Origin: UBA4717 sp002404395
Lineage (GTDB): Bacteria > Bacillota > Clostridia > Oscillospirales > CAG-272
Assembly: GCA_937902275.1 (NCBI GenBank)
Contig: CALFNW010000145.1
Location: 1 to 18,669 of the forward strand
DNA length: 18,669 bases
Direction: 5' to 3'
In this document: positions 1 to 6,706 of the stretch, in pieces
Position numbering within the stretch: position 1 is the stretch's first letter
Layout: each line of letters begins with the position of its first letter
Translations under genes and position numbers: made by a program
Notes under the pieces: model-generated
Seen by the model: only the letters and a program-made list of their open reading frames with translations
The model's database searches: none
What the model was told of the DNA's origin: nothing

Positions 1-355
1 AGGCTTTCAGCTTTTCTATCACCTCGTCATCCACAAGCACGCTTTCCTTCAAAAATGCTCCCCCGTGCACGATCCGGTGTCCCACCGCTTCGATCTCGCT
101 CATGTCCTTGATGCATCCGTGGTCTTTATCGGTCAGGTGCTCGACAACGATCTTGGTAGCCTCGGCATGATTCTTCATCGGAAGCTTGGTCTTGATCTTG
201 ATCTCCGGGTCGCCCGGGAGCTTGTGCGTGATCGAGCTTTCCTCAACCTCGCCGATACGCTCACAGATTCCCTTTGCAAGCACCTTTTCGCTCTCGGTAT
301 CAAAAAGCTGATACTTCAGCGACGAGCTTCCCGCGTTAACAACAAGTATGTTCAT
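1..355 (-). CDS. ackA: Acetate kinase, N-terminal part (runs off the window)
   Basis: This is the first 118 codons of acetate kinase, which interconverts acetyl phosphate plus ADP with acetate plus ATP, the last step of fermentative acetate formation in the cytoplasm. The protein begins MNILVVNAGSSSLKYQLFD, the family N-terminal signature with the conserved Asn7 and the AGSSSLK phosphate-binding strand. It continues to AVGHRIVHGG, which carries the conserved active-site Arg of the family. The start is fixed by this signature and by a GGGAG ribosome site about 9 nt upstream on the minus strand. The gene is oriented away from tmcAL and has its own promoter at 448-476. The 3' part, and a pta gene often found next to ackA, would lie left of position 1. 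Identification is firm; only completeness is unknown. Confidence 0.95.
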   Translation of the reverse strand, partial: MNILVVNAGSSSLKYQLFDTESEKVLAKGICERIGEVEESSITHKLPGDPEIKIKTKLPMKNHAEATKIVVEHLTDKDHGCIKDMSEIEAVGHRIVHGGAFLKESVLVDDEVIEKLKA

Positions 356-376
356 TGGTTTCTTTCTCCCATCTGC

Positions 377-405
377 TTGAAAATTTCGCGTCGTTGTGAT
401 AAAAT
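377..405 (+). promoter_or_regulatory. Sigma-A-type promoter reading toward tmcAL
   Basis: TTGAAA (377-382) and TAAAAT (400-405) are separated by exactly 17 nt. The promoter sits inside the region transcribed as the ackA leader and would give a tmcAL leader of about 125 nt. This is a pattern match only. Confidence 0.5.
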
Positions 406-447
406 AAAAGCGGCGCGGAATCACTTTCCGATCCGCATACATTTGGT

Positions 448-476
448 ATTATACATCTTTTTTTCGACAATATCAA
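448..476 (-). promoter_or_regulatory. Sigma-A-type promoter for ackA
   Basis: Read on the minus strand, TTGATA (471-476) and TATAAT (448-453) are separated by 17 nt. Transcription would begin near 441, giving an ackA leader of about 85 nt. The start point lies upstream of, and faces, the plus-strand promoter at 377-405, so the two transcripts overlap in their 5' ends. Confidence 0.6.
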
Positions 477-537
477 TAGTATTTTCCAAAAAACGACGTA
501 ATTTTTACCGAAATCTTATCAGACGGGAATATAAACC

Positions 538-1746
538 ATGAAAACGATTGCCGTGATCTGCGAATATAATCCGCTTCACTTCGGTCACTTATACCACATA
601 AACCAAATACGTGAACACTACGGCGAATGTGCCGTAGTAGCCTTGCTCTCGGGTGATTTCGTTCAACGCGGAGAGCCGGCGGTGCTCACCAAAACGGCAC
701 GCGCAAGAGCCGCGGTCTCCGCCGGATGCGATCTGGTATTTGAGCTTCCGGCACCCTACTGTTTCGCCTCGGCAGAGCATTATGCGCGCGCGGGGGTAAA
801 GCTCGCGGCGTCGCTCGGCGCCGATGTGCTTTCTTTCGGAAGCGAGTCGGGCGAGCTGGCGGAACTGCAAGCCGCCGCAAAGCGGCTTGCAAGCCCCGCT
901 TTCAGCGCTAAGCTTGACGAGTTGGCAAAAAAAGAACCTGCACTCGGAATAGTTTCGGCACGCGCTGCCGCGGCGCGCGAGTCGGGCTTGGAAACTTTTC
1001 CCGAACTTATCACCGCTCCGAACAACATTCTTGCACTTGAGTATATAAAAGCAGTCAATAAACTCGGCATGAAGCAACTGCCCGAGCTTCATACGGTGCG
1101 CCGCATCGGCGCGGGCTATAACAGCCTTTCCGAAAATGACGGATTTGTAAGCGCCTCATTTATAAGAAGCAAAATTTTTGCAGGCGAAGAATTTAAAAAC
1201 TATTTGCCTGACTTTACCTATAATATATGCATGGAAAACTTGAACAACGGAATATTTCCGACAAGCCTCAAGCGGCTTGAATTGCCGATACTGTGTTTTT
1301 TCAGGCTTGCCGATGCAAAAAAACTCTCGGAATTTGCCGAATCGGGCGGCGGGCTTTCCTACAGGCTCTGCCGCGCTGCACGCGAAGCCGACAGTCTTGA
1401 AGCATTTTTTGAAGCCGCCGCCACAAAAAAATATACAAATGCCCGTCTGCGCCGCGCGGTCCTGTCCTGTATGCTCGGCATATACGAATCAGATCTGCGT
1501 GCTCCGCCCGCATTCACGCGGCTGCTTGCGGCAAGCGCAAACGGCAGAAGCCTGCTTAATTCGATCAGGCAGGCTTCGGACATAGAGATACTTACAAGCG
1601 CCGCGGATTTCAAAAAGCTCCCGCAGGCGTATGAGCGCGTCCGAGCGCTATACAGGACTTCGGAAGCCCTGTATACTCTTGCTTTCCAAACGCCGAGACC
1701 CGCTTCGGACTTGATAAAAGCCAGACCCTATATAGCAAAAAATTAA
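538..1746 (+). CDS. tmcAL: tRNA(Met) cytidine acetate ligase-like nucleotidyltransferase (TmcAL/YlbM family)
   Basis: This 402-residue protein matches the TmcAL family, which uses acetate and ATP, through an acetyl-adenylate, to make N4-acetylcytidine at the wobble position of elongator tRNA-Met. Visible signatures are the N-terminal ICEYNPLHFGH segment, with the HFGH nucleotidyltransferase motif at residues 14-17, then SGDFVQRGEPA at about 39-49 and ELPAPYCFASAEHYA. The length is usual for the family. The predicted ribosome site is weak (ACGGGA). It lies head to head with ackA, whose product forms acetate, the substrate of this enzyme. That pairing is suggestive, but the family is also commonly found in this neighbourhood by general synteny. 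The family call is firm; the exact reaction is inferred from homology. Confidence 0.88.
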   Translation: MKTIAVICEYNPLHFGHLYHINQIREHYGECAVVALLSGDFVQRGEPAVLTKTARARAAVSAGCDLVFELPAPYCFASAEHYARAGVKLAASLGADVLSFGSESGELAELQAAAKRLASPAFSAKLDELAKKEPALGIVSARAAAARESGLETFPELITAPNNILALEYIKAVNKLGMKQLPELHTVRRIGAGYNSLSENDGFVSASFIRSKIFAGEEFKNYLPDFTYNICMENLNNGIFPTSLKRLELPILCFFRLADAKKLSEFAESGGGLSYRLCRAAREADSLEAFFEAAATKKYTNARLRRAVLSCMLGIYESDLRAPPAFTRLLAASANGRSLLNSIRQASDIEILTSAADFKKLPQAYERVRALYRTSEALYTLAFQTPRPASDLIKARPYIAKN

Positions 1747-1781
1747 AAACTATAATCTTTTTTGCAACCGAAAAAAGCCCC

Positions 1782-1810
1782 TTGCATTAAGCGCCGACGC
1801 ATACTATAAT
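1782..1810 (+). promoter_or_regulatory. Sigma-A-type promoter for the Gfo/Idh/MocA gene
   Basis: TTGCAT (1782-1787) and TATAAT (1805-1810) are separated by exactly 17 nt. The expected start is near 1817, about 75 nt upstream of the predicted start codon. Confidence 0.65.
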
Positions 1811-1821
1811 GTAATCAACGA

Positions 1822-1845
1822 CAAAGCGCAGGCTTTGATTTTTTT
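1822..1845 (+). terminator. Small hairpin plus T-run, in the Gfo/Idh/MocA leader or ending tmcAL
   Basis: CAAAGC (1822-1827) pairs with GCTTTG (1832-1837) around a GCAG loop, followed by A and seven T residues (1839-1845). It has the form of a weak intrinsic terminator. It lies 76 nt after the tmcAL stop but only a few nucleotides after the predicted start of the next transcript, so it may end tmcAL readthrough, act as an early pause, or both. Confidence 0.45.
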
Positions 1846-1891
1846 ACATAACTGCAGCGCAAACAGCGCGGCAGTCGGAAAGGCGGAAATG

Positions 1892-3064
1892 ATGGACAAA
1901 GTCAGATTCGGTATAATCGGAATAGGAAACATGGGAAGCTCCCACGCAAAATATCTCTCGGCAGGAGAGATAAACGGTGCTGAGCTCACCGCTGTCTGCG
2001 ATATCAACCCGAGCCGTGAAGCTTGGGCAAAGAAAAATCTTCCCGAAACAGTTGCATTCTTTAAAGATTACAAAGAATTGCTTGCAAGCGGCAGGGTCGA
2101 TGCAGTGCTCATCGCAACTCCCCACTACCTGCATCCGGTCATTGCAATAGACGCATTCAAAGCAGGTCTTAACGTACTTTCGGAAAAGCCGGTCGGAGTT
2201 TACACCAAAAAGGTGCTTGAAATGTACGACGTGGCAAAGGAAAGCGGCAAGACTTTCGGCGTTATGTTCAACCAACGCACCAACCCTGCTTTCAAAAAAG
2301 CGCGTGAGCTCGTACAGAGCGGAGAACTCGGCGAACTTAAGCGTTGCGTCTGGATCATCACCGATTGGTACCGCACTCAGAATTACTACGACAGCGGCAC
2401 ATGGCGTGCAACCTGGGAGGGTGAAGGCGGCGGCGTTCTGCTCAATCAGTGCCCGCACAACCTTGATTTATGGCAGTGGATATTCGGAATGCCGAAAGCG
2501 ATCCGCGCCGAAATGAGCTTCGGAAAATATCACAATATCGAAGTTGAAGACGATGTGACCGCATATGCGGAATACGAAAACGGCGCGACCGGCGTGTTTA
2601 TCGCTTCAACCGGCGAAGCGCCCGGCACCAACCGGCTTGAAATCTCCGGCTCGCGCGGAAAGCTCAAATACGAAGGCGGAAAGCTCACGTTCTACAGAAA
2701 TCAGACCGATGAACGCGAGTTCTGCTTCGATAAGAACAGCCCGAAATTCGGCAAGCCTATCGTAGATACCATCGAAGTCGGCATCGAAACTCCCAAACTG
2801 ATCGAACACCGCGCGATCACCCAGAACTTCACAAATCATCTGCTTAACGGCGAAGAACTGATCGCTTCGGGCTTCGACGGTATCAAGGGACTTTCAATCT
2901 CCAACGCTATGCACCTGTCAGCATGGACCGGCAGAAAGATCGAGCTTCCGATCGACGGCGACGAATTCTTGACCGAACTCAACAAGAGACGCGAGAACTC
3001 CAAGTTTAAGAAAACCGTCGGCTCCGACGAAGTAGCCGATCTCTCCGGTACCTTCGGAAGCTGA
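1892..3064 (+). CDS. Gfo/Idh/MocA-family NAD(P)-dependent oxidoreductase
   Basis: This 390-residue protein belongs to the family that oxidises or reduces sugars, inositols and related polyols with NAD(P). An N-terminal Rossmann fold shows GIIGIGNMGSSHA (residues 8-19). The family EKP motif is at 98-100 in NVLSEKPVGVY, and the C-terminal domain carries GGGVLLNQCPHNLDLW with the conserved catalytic-type His. The start was set at the second of two tandem ATGs (1889 and 1892) because AGGCGG lies just upstream. A further in-frame TTG at 1835 falls inside the leader hairpin and is unlikely to be used. The gene stands alone with its own promoter, so neither neighbour names its substrate. The family is certain; the substrate is not readable from sequence. 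Confidence 0.88.
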   Translation: MDKVRFGIIGIGNMGSSHAKYLSAGEINGAELTAVCDINPSREAWAKKNLPETVAFFKDYKELLASGRVDAVLIATPHYLHPVIAIDAFKAGLNVLSEKPVGVYTKKVLEMYDVAKESGKTFGVMFNQRTNPAFKKARELVQSGELGELKRCVWIITDWYRTQNYYDSGTWRATWEGEGGGVLLNQCPHNLDLWQWIFGMPKAIRAEMSFGKYHNIEVEDDVTAYAEYENGATGVFIASTGEAPGTNRLEISGSRGKLKYEGGKLTFYRNQTDEREFCFDKNSPKFGKPIVDTIEVGIETPKLIEHRAITQNFTNHLLNGEELIASGFDGIKGLSISNAMHLSAWTGRKIELPIDGDEFLTELNKRRENSKFKKTVGSDEVADLSGTFGS

Positions 3065-3146
3065 GTTCGTTTCCCCGCCGACGCCCTGTTTTTTCTGTAA
3101 AAATTGCCGAAAAATCAACTATCGGTAAATAATTTGAGTAAACGTA

Positions 3147-3175
3147 TTGCATTTTTTAACATATTGGGGTAAAAT
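3147..3175 (+). promoter_or_regulatory. Sigma-A-type promoter for fba
   Basis: TTGCAT (3147-3152) and TAAAAT (3170-3175) are separated by 17 nt. The leader is about 27 nt and includes the GGAG ribosome site at 3197-3200, consistent with a simple constitutive housekeeping gene. Confidence 0.6.
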
Positions 3176-3208
3176 ATACGTGCAAATTTATTTTTTGGAG
3201 ATGAAATT

Positions 3209-4072
3209 ATGTTAGTATCGGCAAAGGAAATGCTTACCAAAGCAAAAGAAGGTCACTATGCTGTAGGTCAGTTCAACATCAACAATCTTGAATGGACCAA
3301 AGCAATACTCCTCACCGCGCAGGAGTGCAACTCGCCCGTTATTCTCGGCGTATCCGAGGGTGCCGGCAAGTATATGTGCGGCTACAATACCGTTGTCGGA
3401 ATGGTAAACGGTATGCTTGAAACGCTGAAGATCACCGTTCCGGTCGCACTTCACCTTGACCACGGCACCTACGAGGGTGCGCTCAAGTGCATCGAAGCCG
3501 GATTCTCTTCGGTAATGTTCGACGGCTCTCACTACCCGATCGAAGAAAATATCGAAAAGACCAAAGCGCTTGTAAAGCTCACCGGTGAAAAAGGCATCTC
3601 GCTTGAAGCCGAAGTCGGAGCTATCGGCGGCGAGGAAGACGGCGTTGTCGGCGCCGGCGAATGTGCAGATCCCGACGAATGCAAGATGATCGCCGATCTC
3701 GGCGTTACCATGCTTGCCGCAGGAATCGGTAATATTCACGGTAAATATCCGGCAAATTGGAAGGGACTTTCCTTTGAAACACTCGCAGCGGTTAAAGAAA
3801 AGACCGGAAAGATGCCTCTCGTGCTTCACGGCGGTACAGGTATTCCCGCCGACATGATCAAGAAGGCGATCGACCTCGGCGTTTCCAAGATCAACGTAAA
3901 CACCGAATGCCAGCTCGCATTTGCCGACGCTACCAGAAAGTATATCGAAGCAGGCAAGGATCTTGAAGGCAAGGGCTTTGACCCGAGAAAACTGCTCGCT
4001 CCCGGCTTTGAAGCGATCAAAGCTACCGTCAAGGAAAAGATGGAGCTTTTCGGTTCGGTAAACAAAGCGTAA
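3209..4072 (+). CDS. fba: Class II fructose-1,6-bisphosphate aldolase
   Basis: This enzyme reversibly cleaves fructose 1,6-bisphosphate to dihydroxyacetone phosphate and glyceraldehyde 3-phosphate in glycolysis and gluconeogenesis, using a divalent metal, usually zinc. The 287-residue length and sequence match the B. subtilis FbaA type. Visible features are LDHG (Asp84 catalytic, His85 metal ligand), FDGSHYP, the SLEAEVG segment, His178 in NIHGKY, and His207 in VLHGGTGIP, the remaining metal-site and phosphate-loop elements. The INVNTE segment near 228-233 is also characteristic. A GGAG ribosome site precedes the ATG by 8 nt. It has its own promoter and ends at a strong hairpin, so it is monocistronic. 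Related tagatose-bisphosphate aldolases share this fold, but the overall sequence fits the glycolytic enzyme best. Confidence 0.93.
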   Translation: MLVSAKEMLTKAKEGHYAVGQFNINNLEWTKAILLTAQECNSPVILGVSEGAGKYMCGYNTVVGMVNGMLETLKITVPVALHLDHGTYEGALKCIEAGFSSVMFDGSHYPIEENIEKTKALVKLTGEKGISLEAEVGAIGGEEDGVVGAGECADPDECKMIADLGVTMLAAGIGNIHGKYPANWKGLSFETLAAVKEKTGKMPLVLHGGTGIPADMIKKAIDLGVSKINVNTECQLAFADATRKYIEAGKDLEGKGFDPRKLLAPGFEAIKATVKEKMELFGSVNKA

Positions 4073-4103
4073 CCGCACGTCTATCCGAAGCATTAAAATA
4101 AGC

Positions 4104-4146
4104 AGAGGGTGTTAAAAAACTCAAAATGAGTTTTTTAACACCCTCT
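4104..4146 (+). terminator. fba terminator, 19-bp perfect hairpin
   Basis: Positions 4104-4122 pair perfectly with 4128-4146 around a five-base AAAAT loop. The 3' arm itself contains a run of six T, and the sequence after it (TTACTTTG) is only moderately T-rich. The size and perfection of the stem, 31 nt after the fba stop, make termination or mRNA 3'-end stabilisation the likeliest role. Confidence 0.75.
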
Positions 4147-4157
4147 TTACTTTGATC

Positions 4158-4185
4158 ACGGCGGCAAAACGCCGCCGTTTTGCCG
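4158..4185. repeat. Two mutually exclusive GC-rich hairpins after fba
   Basis: ACGGCGGC (4158-4165) can pair with GCCGCCGT (4171-4178). Alternatively CGGCAAAACG (4162-4171) can pair with CGTTTTGCCG (4176-4185). The two pairings share bases and cannot form together. No gene is present between 4073 and 4610. Besides this structure, that stretch holds the fba terminator, an AT-rich hairpin at 4289-4326, the operon promoter and its structured leader. Confidence 0.5.
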
Positions 4186-4288
4186 TTCAAAAAACAAAGG
4201 CACTGAAGCAAAATCGACCAAATATAGTTTCAAAAAGCTCGGGATCCAAATCGCCATTTTTAAGTTGCTGTAAAAAATGCCGTTTTGC

Positions 4289-4326
4289 CTCAATTTTTGT
4301 TCATTGTATTTTAACAAAAAATTGAG
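4289..4326. repeat. AT-rich inverted repeat upstream of the decarboxylase operon promoter
   Basis: CTCAATTTTTGTT (4289-4301) pairs with AACAAAAAATTGAG (4313-4326) with one bulged A and an 11-nt loop. It lies 44 nt before the -35 element at 4370. It could be a second terminator for readthrough from fba or a protein-binding site; the sequence does not decide. Confidence 0.45.
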
Positions 4327-4369
4327 ACAAAATTCATATCGCGAATTGCATCTCCCCCTTGCAAAAAAA

Positions 4370-4398
4370 TTGACAATGTACTATAATATAAATATAAT
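4370..4398 (+). promoter_or_regulatory. Perfect-consensus sigma-A promoter of the decarboxylase operon
   Basis: TTGACA (4370-4375) and TATAAT (4393-4398) are separated by exactly 17 nt, a full consensus match. A second TATAAT at 4382-4387 lies inside the spacer but is only 6 nt from the -35. Strong expression is expected, with a leader of roughly 205 nt. Confidence 0.8.
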
Positions 4399-4404
4399 GG
4401 GGTA

Positions 4405-4610
4405 GAATGGTAAACATGATACTTTTGCGCTTTTTCGTACTCTGAGTTGTTGCCCGATTTATGTGAAAAAGCCTGCGCAAAGGTACCGTGCCATCCTCAG
4501 TTGAACGAATCATCATTTTAACGCATGATCTTTAAAATGCCTTGAAATCTTGAGATTCATACCTTTATGAGCCGTCTGCGACGGCACTCAGAATAACACG
4601 GAGGTTTTAC
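4405..4610 (+). ncRNA. Structured 5' leader of the decarboxylase operon
   Basis: The stretch between the predicted start and the first gene has no convincing reading frame but several helices. Positions 4420-4436 pair with 4465-4485 as 17 bp with one four-base bulge (4473-4476) and one G-T pair. CATTTTAA (4514-4521) pairs with TTAAAATG (4532-4539). A GCCGTC/GACGGC triloop hairpin lies at 4571-4585, belonging to the hairpin family described for this operon. CGGAGG (4599-4604) is the ribosome site of the first gene. I do not recognise a named riboswitch class. The leader length and folding suggest cis-regulation, but that is inference. Confidence 0.45.
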
Positions 4611-6077
4611 ATGGCTAACAACGGAAATTCGGCAGCAATGCCGAAAACGCCTGCCGCTGCCGAACTCAGAGCCGAGCTTGCAAAAAAGGAATCGGATCTC
4701 GGCATAAACGGAAGGCTTACCGGCACGCAGCGTATCGCGGCGATCTTTGACGAAGGCACATTTGTCGAGACCGGAAAGTACGCAAAATCCTCAAAAAATG
4801 AATTTTCCGACGGCGGAGAATTTGAGGGAGTTATTACCGGATACGGCGCAATAGACGGCAGACTTGTATTTGCTTTTGTTCAGGACTTTTCAAGAATGAA
4901 AGGTGCGCTCGGAGAAATGCACGCCAAAAAGATCTGCGCACTCTATGACCTTGCGCTTAAGAGCAACGCGCCCGTGATCGGCGTGTTCGACAGCGCAGGA
5001 GCATTTGTCCTTGAGGGCGTGTCGGCAATGAGCGGCTACGGTAAGATCATGAAAAAGGTTGCCGCTTCATCCGGCATTATTCCTCAGATCGCGGTAGTCG
5101 CCGGAGTTTGCTCGGGCGCGCTTGCAACGATCGCCGCAATGTTCGACTTCACCGTTGCTTCAAAGCAGAACGGCTCGATATTTGTAAATCCGCCCTTTAT
5201 CATGAAAAGTAAAAAGGGCGGTGCAGGACTCGGCAGCATCGAAGCGGCGTACAAGCTCGGACTTGCCGATCATGTATGCGAAAATGAAGTCGAAGCATAT
5301 GCAAAAGCAAAAGAGCTTCTTAATTATTTGCCGCAGAACTGCGGCGACGGTACGGTCTACTCGGTGTCGAACGACGAGATCAACCGTCTCAACACCGATA
5401 TTTCCGACATCATTGCAAAAGACGGCTATGACATGAAAGAAGTCATCACCGCCGTATGCGATGACGCCAAATTTTTTGAAAGAATGGCGGGATACGCTCC
5501 CGAGATCCTTACCGGTTTTATCACACTCAATTCAATGGTGATCGGTATTGTAGCAAACGAGCCCTCGGTCAACGGCGGTAAGCTTACCGCAAACGCGGCA
5601 AAGAAAGCGGCAAAGCACATTGCTTTCTGCGATGACTTTGACATTCCGCTCCTGACGCTGGTTGATACCGAAGGATATGAAACCGACGCCGCGAACGAGA
5701 GCGCGCCCTACTCGGACGCACTTGCAGATCTTGCATACGGATACAGCGCAAGCGACAACGCCAAGGTAAGCGTTGTGATCGGAAAAGCTTACGGCGCAGC
5801 GTACACGCTCATGTGCTCAAAGAGCCTCGGCGCGGATATCGCACTTGCAGTTGACAACGCCAAGATCTCGGCAATGCCCACCGAAAGCGCGGTAGCGTTT
5901 GCGTGGAGCGACAAAGTAAAGGATAATTCCAAGCGCGCAGAGCTTGAAAACGAGTGGAATATCTCGGTGGCAAGCCCTGTCAACGCCGCAAGAGACGGCG
6001 ATATTGACGACATCGTATCCTGCGACGAGCTGCGCCAGAGGATATCGGCCGCGTTTGAAATGTTAAGCGACAGATAA
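4611..6077 (+). CDS. Divergent acyl-CoA-carboxylase-type carboxyltransferase (MmdA/PccB-like)
   Basis: This 488-residue protein has the two crotonase-fold halves of biotin-dependent acyl-CoA carboxyltransferases, the 12S subunit of transcarboxylase or the alpha subunit of methylmalonyl-CoA decarboxylase. N-terminal signatures are GEFEGVITGYG (69-79), FDSAGAFVLEGVSAMSGYG (126-144) and SGIIPQIAVVAGVCSGALA (154-172). The C-terminal half has FCDDFDIPLLTLVD and GKAYGAAYTLMCSKSLGAD. Several motifs are altered. The usual DSGGARIQEG reads DSAGAFVLEG, the GPCAGG oxyanion segment reads GVCSGA, and the PGF-PGTxQE segment reads EGYETDAANES. The substrate may therefore not be methylmalonyl-CoA. A CGGAGG ribosome site supports the start. 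It is the first gene of the operon, followed by anchor, biotin carrier, membrane pump and 5S subunits. The fold is confident; the acyl-CoA substrate is unknown. Confidence 0.8.
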   Translation: MANNGNSAAMPKTPAAAELRAELAKKESDLGINGRLTGTQRIAAIFDEGTFVETGKYAKSSKNEFSDGGEFEGVITGYGAIDGRLVFAFVQDFSRMKGALGEMHAKKICALYDLALKSNAPVIGVFDSAGAFVLEGVSAMSGYGKIMKKVAASSGIIPQIAVVAGVCSGALATIAAMFDFTVASKQNGSIFVNPPFIMKSKKGGAGLGSIEAAYKLGLADHVCENEVEAYAKAKELLNYLPQNCGDGTVYSVSNDEINRLNTDISDIIAKDGYDMKEVITAVCDDAKFFERMAGYAPEILTGFITLNSMVIGIVANEPSVNGGKLTANAAKKAAKHIAFCDDFDIPLLTLVDTEGYETDAANESAPYSDALADLAYGYSASDNAKVSVVIGKAYGAAYTLMCSKSLGADIALAVDNAKISAMPTESAVAFAWSDKVKDNSKRAELENEWNISVASPVNAARDGDIDDIVSCDELRQRISAAFEMLSDR

Positions 6078-6099
6078 ATCGCTGTTGAAACTGTTTTGA

Positions 6100-6241
6100 G
6101 CCGCATTGTGCGGCATAAAGCGCGAAGACATCGTCCTCCGAAAAAGAGATCTCATGCTTCGCGTCCGTAATTTTCCGCACGGTACAGACACAGACCCGTT
6201 GCGAAAAATTACCGATTATTTTTTGAGCCGCCTACGGCGGC
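6100..6241 (+). ncRNA. Hairpin array between the carboxyltransferase gene and oadG
   Basis: No gene is seen in this gap, but four helices follow one another. GCCGCA/TGCGGC forms a triloop hairpin at 6100-6114. CGCGAAG (6121-6127) pairs with CTTCGCG (6157-6163), extended by three pairs past a bulged A. Positions 6167-6182 pair with 6196-6212 as about 15 bp with one mismatch and one bulge. GCCGCC/GGCGGC forms a triloop hairpin at 6227-6241, immediately before ATGG. The first and last belong to the same GA-preceded hairpin family, so the element is present twice here. The 3' arm of the third helix runs into ATTACCGATTATTTTTTGAG, a stretch nearly repeated in the leader of the gene starting at 17386 on the other strand. 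Confidence 0.55.
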
Positions 6242-6253
6242 ATGGAATTATTT

Positions 6254-6637
6254 ATGAATTTAGGCGACGTAATTAACATCGTAAACAGCGGCGACCTGTC
6301 ACCGCTCGACAGCATGACGCTGTCCGATCGGGTCACCGTAAGTTTACAGACCTCACTGTTGGGGCTCGGAACGGTATTCGCTGTTCTGGCACTGCTTTGG
6401 GGCGCGCTCGTACTGTTCCGCGTAGTATTTGCCGGGATCGAAAAAAAGAGCGCAAGTGCAGCCGACGAAGCATCGGCAGCCGATGTCCCGACACCCGTTG
6501 AGGTTGTCCCAAGCGCAGCGGAAGTTTCCGACGACTCCGAAGTTGTTGCCGCTATAACCGCTGCAATTTCGGTAATGCTCGATAAACCCGCAACCTCTTT
6601 CAGAGTCGTATCATTCAGACGCAGCGGCTCCCGCTGA
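6254..6637 (+). CDS. OadG-like membrane anchor subunit of a Na+-pumping decarboxylase
   Basis: OadG/MmdD-type gamma or delta subunits are small proteins with one membrane helix that hold the carboxyltransferase and biotin carrier to the membrane pump. This protein has 127 residues from the chosen start. A single hydrophobic segment lies at about 33-60 (LLGLGTVFAVLALLWGALVLF). An acidic Ala/Pro-rich linker follows, then a C-terminal region EVVAAITAAISVMLDK ending in FRVVSFRRSGSR, typical of clostridial OadG-like proteins. An in-frame ATG at 6242 abuts a hairpin stem with no ribosome site. I chose the ATG at 6254 because the sister genes oadA and the 17386 hydrolase place the start 12-13 nt after the same hairpin. 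It lies between the carboxyltransferase and biotin carrier genes, as expected for this complex. Confidence 0.78.
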   Translation: MNLGDVINIVNSGDLSPLDSMTLSDRVTVSLQTSLLGLGTVFAVLALLWGALVLFRVVFAGIEKKSASAADEASAADVPTPVEVVPSAAEVSDDSEVVAAITAAISVMLDKPATSFRVVSFRRSGSR

Positions 6638-6706
6638 TCTCCTTTGATGAGCGAACTTAATTAACATATTGATAAACGAATTTCGAAAAACGAAAGGACA
6701 CAAGTC

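Noticed and set aside
65..541. Plus-strand open frame of about 158 codons at the left edge
   Set aside because: It is antisense to the acetate kinase N-terminus, whose MNILVVNAGSSSLKYQ signature is unambiguous, and its tail is translated promoter DNA.
589..1613. Long open frames antisense to tmcAL, and similar ones antisense to fba, oadB, oadA and the large hydrolase
   Set aside because: They lack ribosome sites and recognisable domains, and each lies wholly within a well-identified gene on the other strand. High third-position GC explains their openness.
3105..3140. CCGA/TCGG hairpin followed by TAAATAATTTGAG upstream of fba, resembling the leader element
   Set aside because: It lies upstream of the fba -35 element, has only 4 bp of stem, and no triloop hairpin or ATGR follows the TTTGAG. 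The resemblance is probably chance.
4405..4610. Known riboswitch or T-box in the decarboxylase operon leader
   Set aside because: I looked for T-box, glycine, TPP, cobalamin and SAM-type conserved cores and recognised none. The leader is left as unclassified.
6153..6275. A 40-codon plus-strand open frame starting at ATG 6153 and running through the hairpin array into oadG
   Set aside because: It has no clear ribosome site, is rich in Arg from reading through palindromes, and overlaps the start of oadG in another frame. The paired-RNA explanation fits better.
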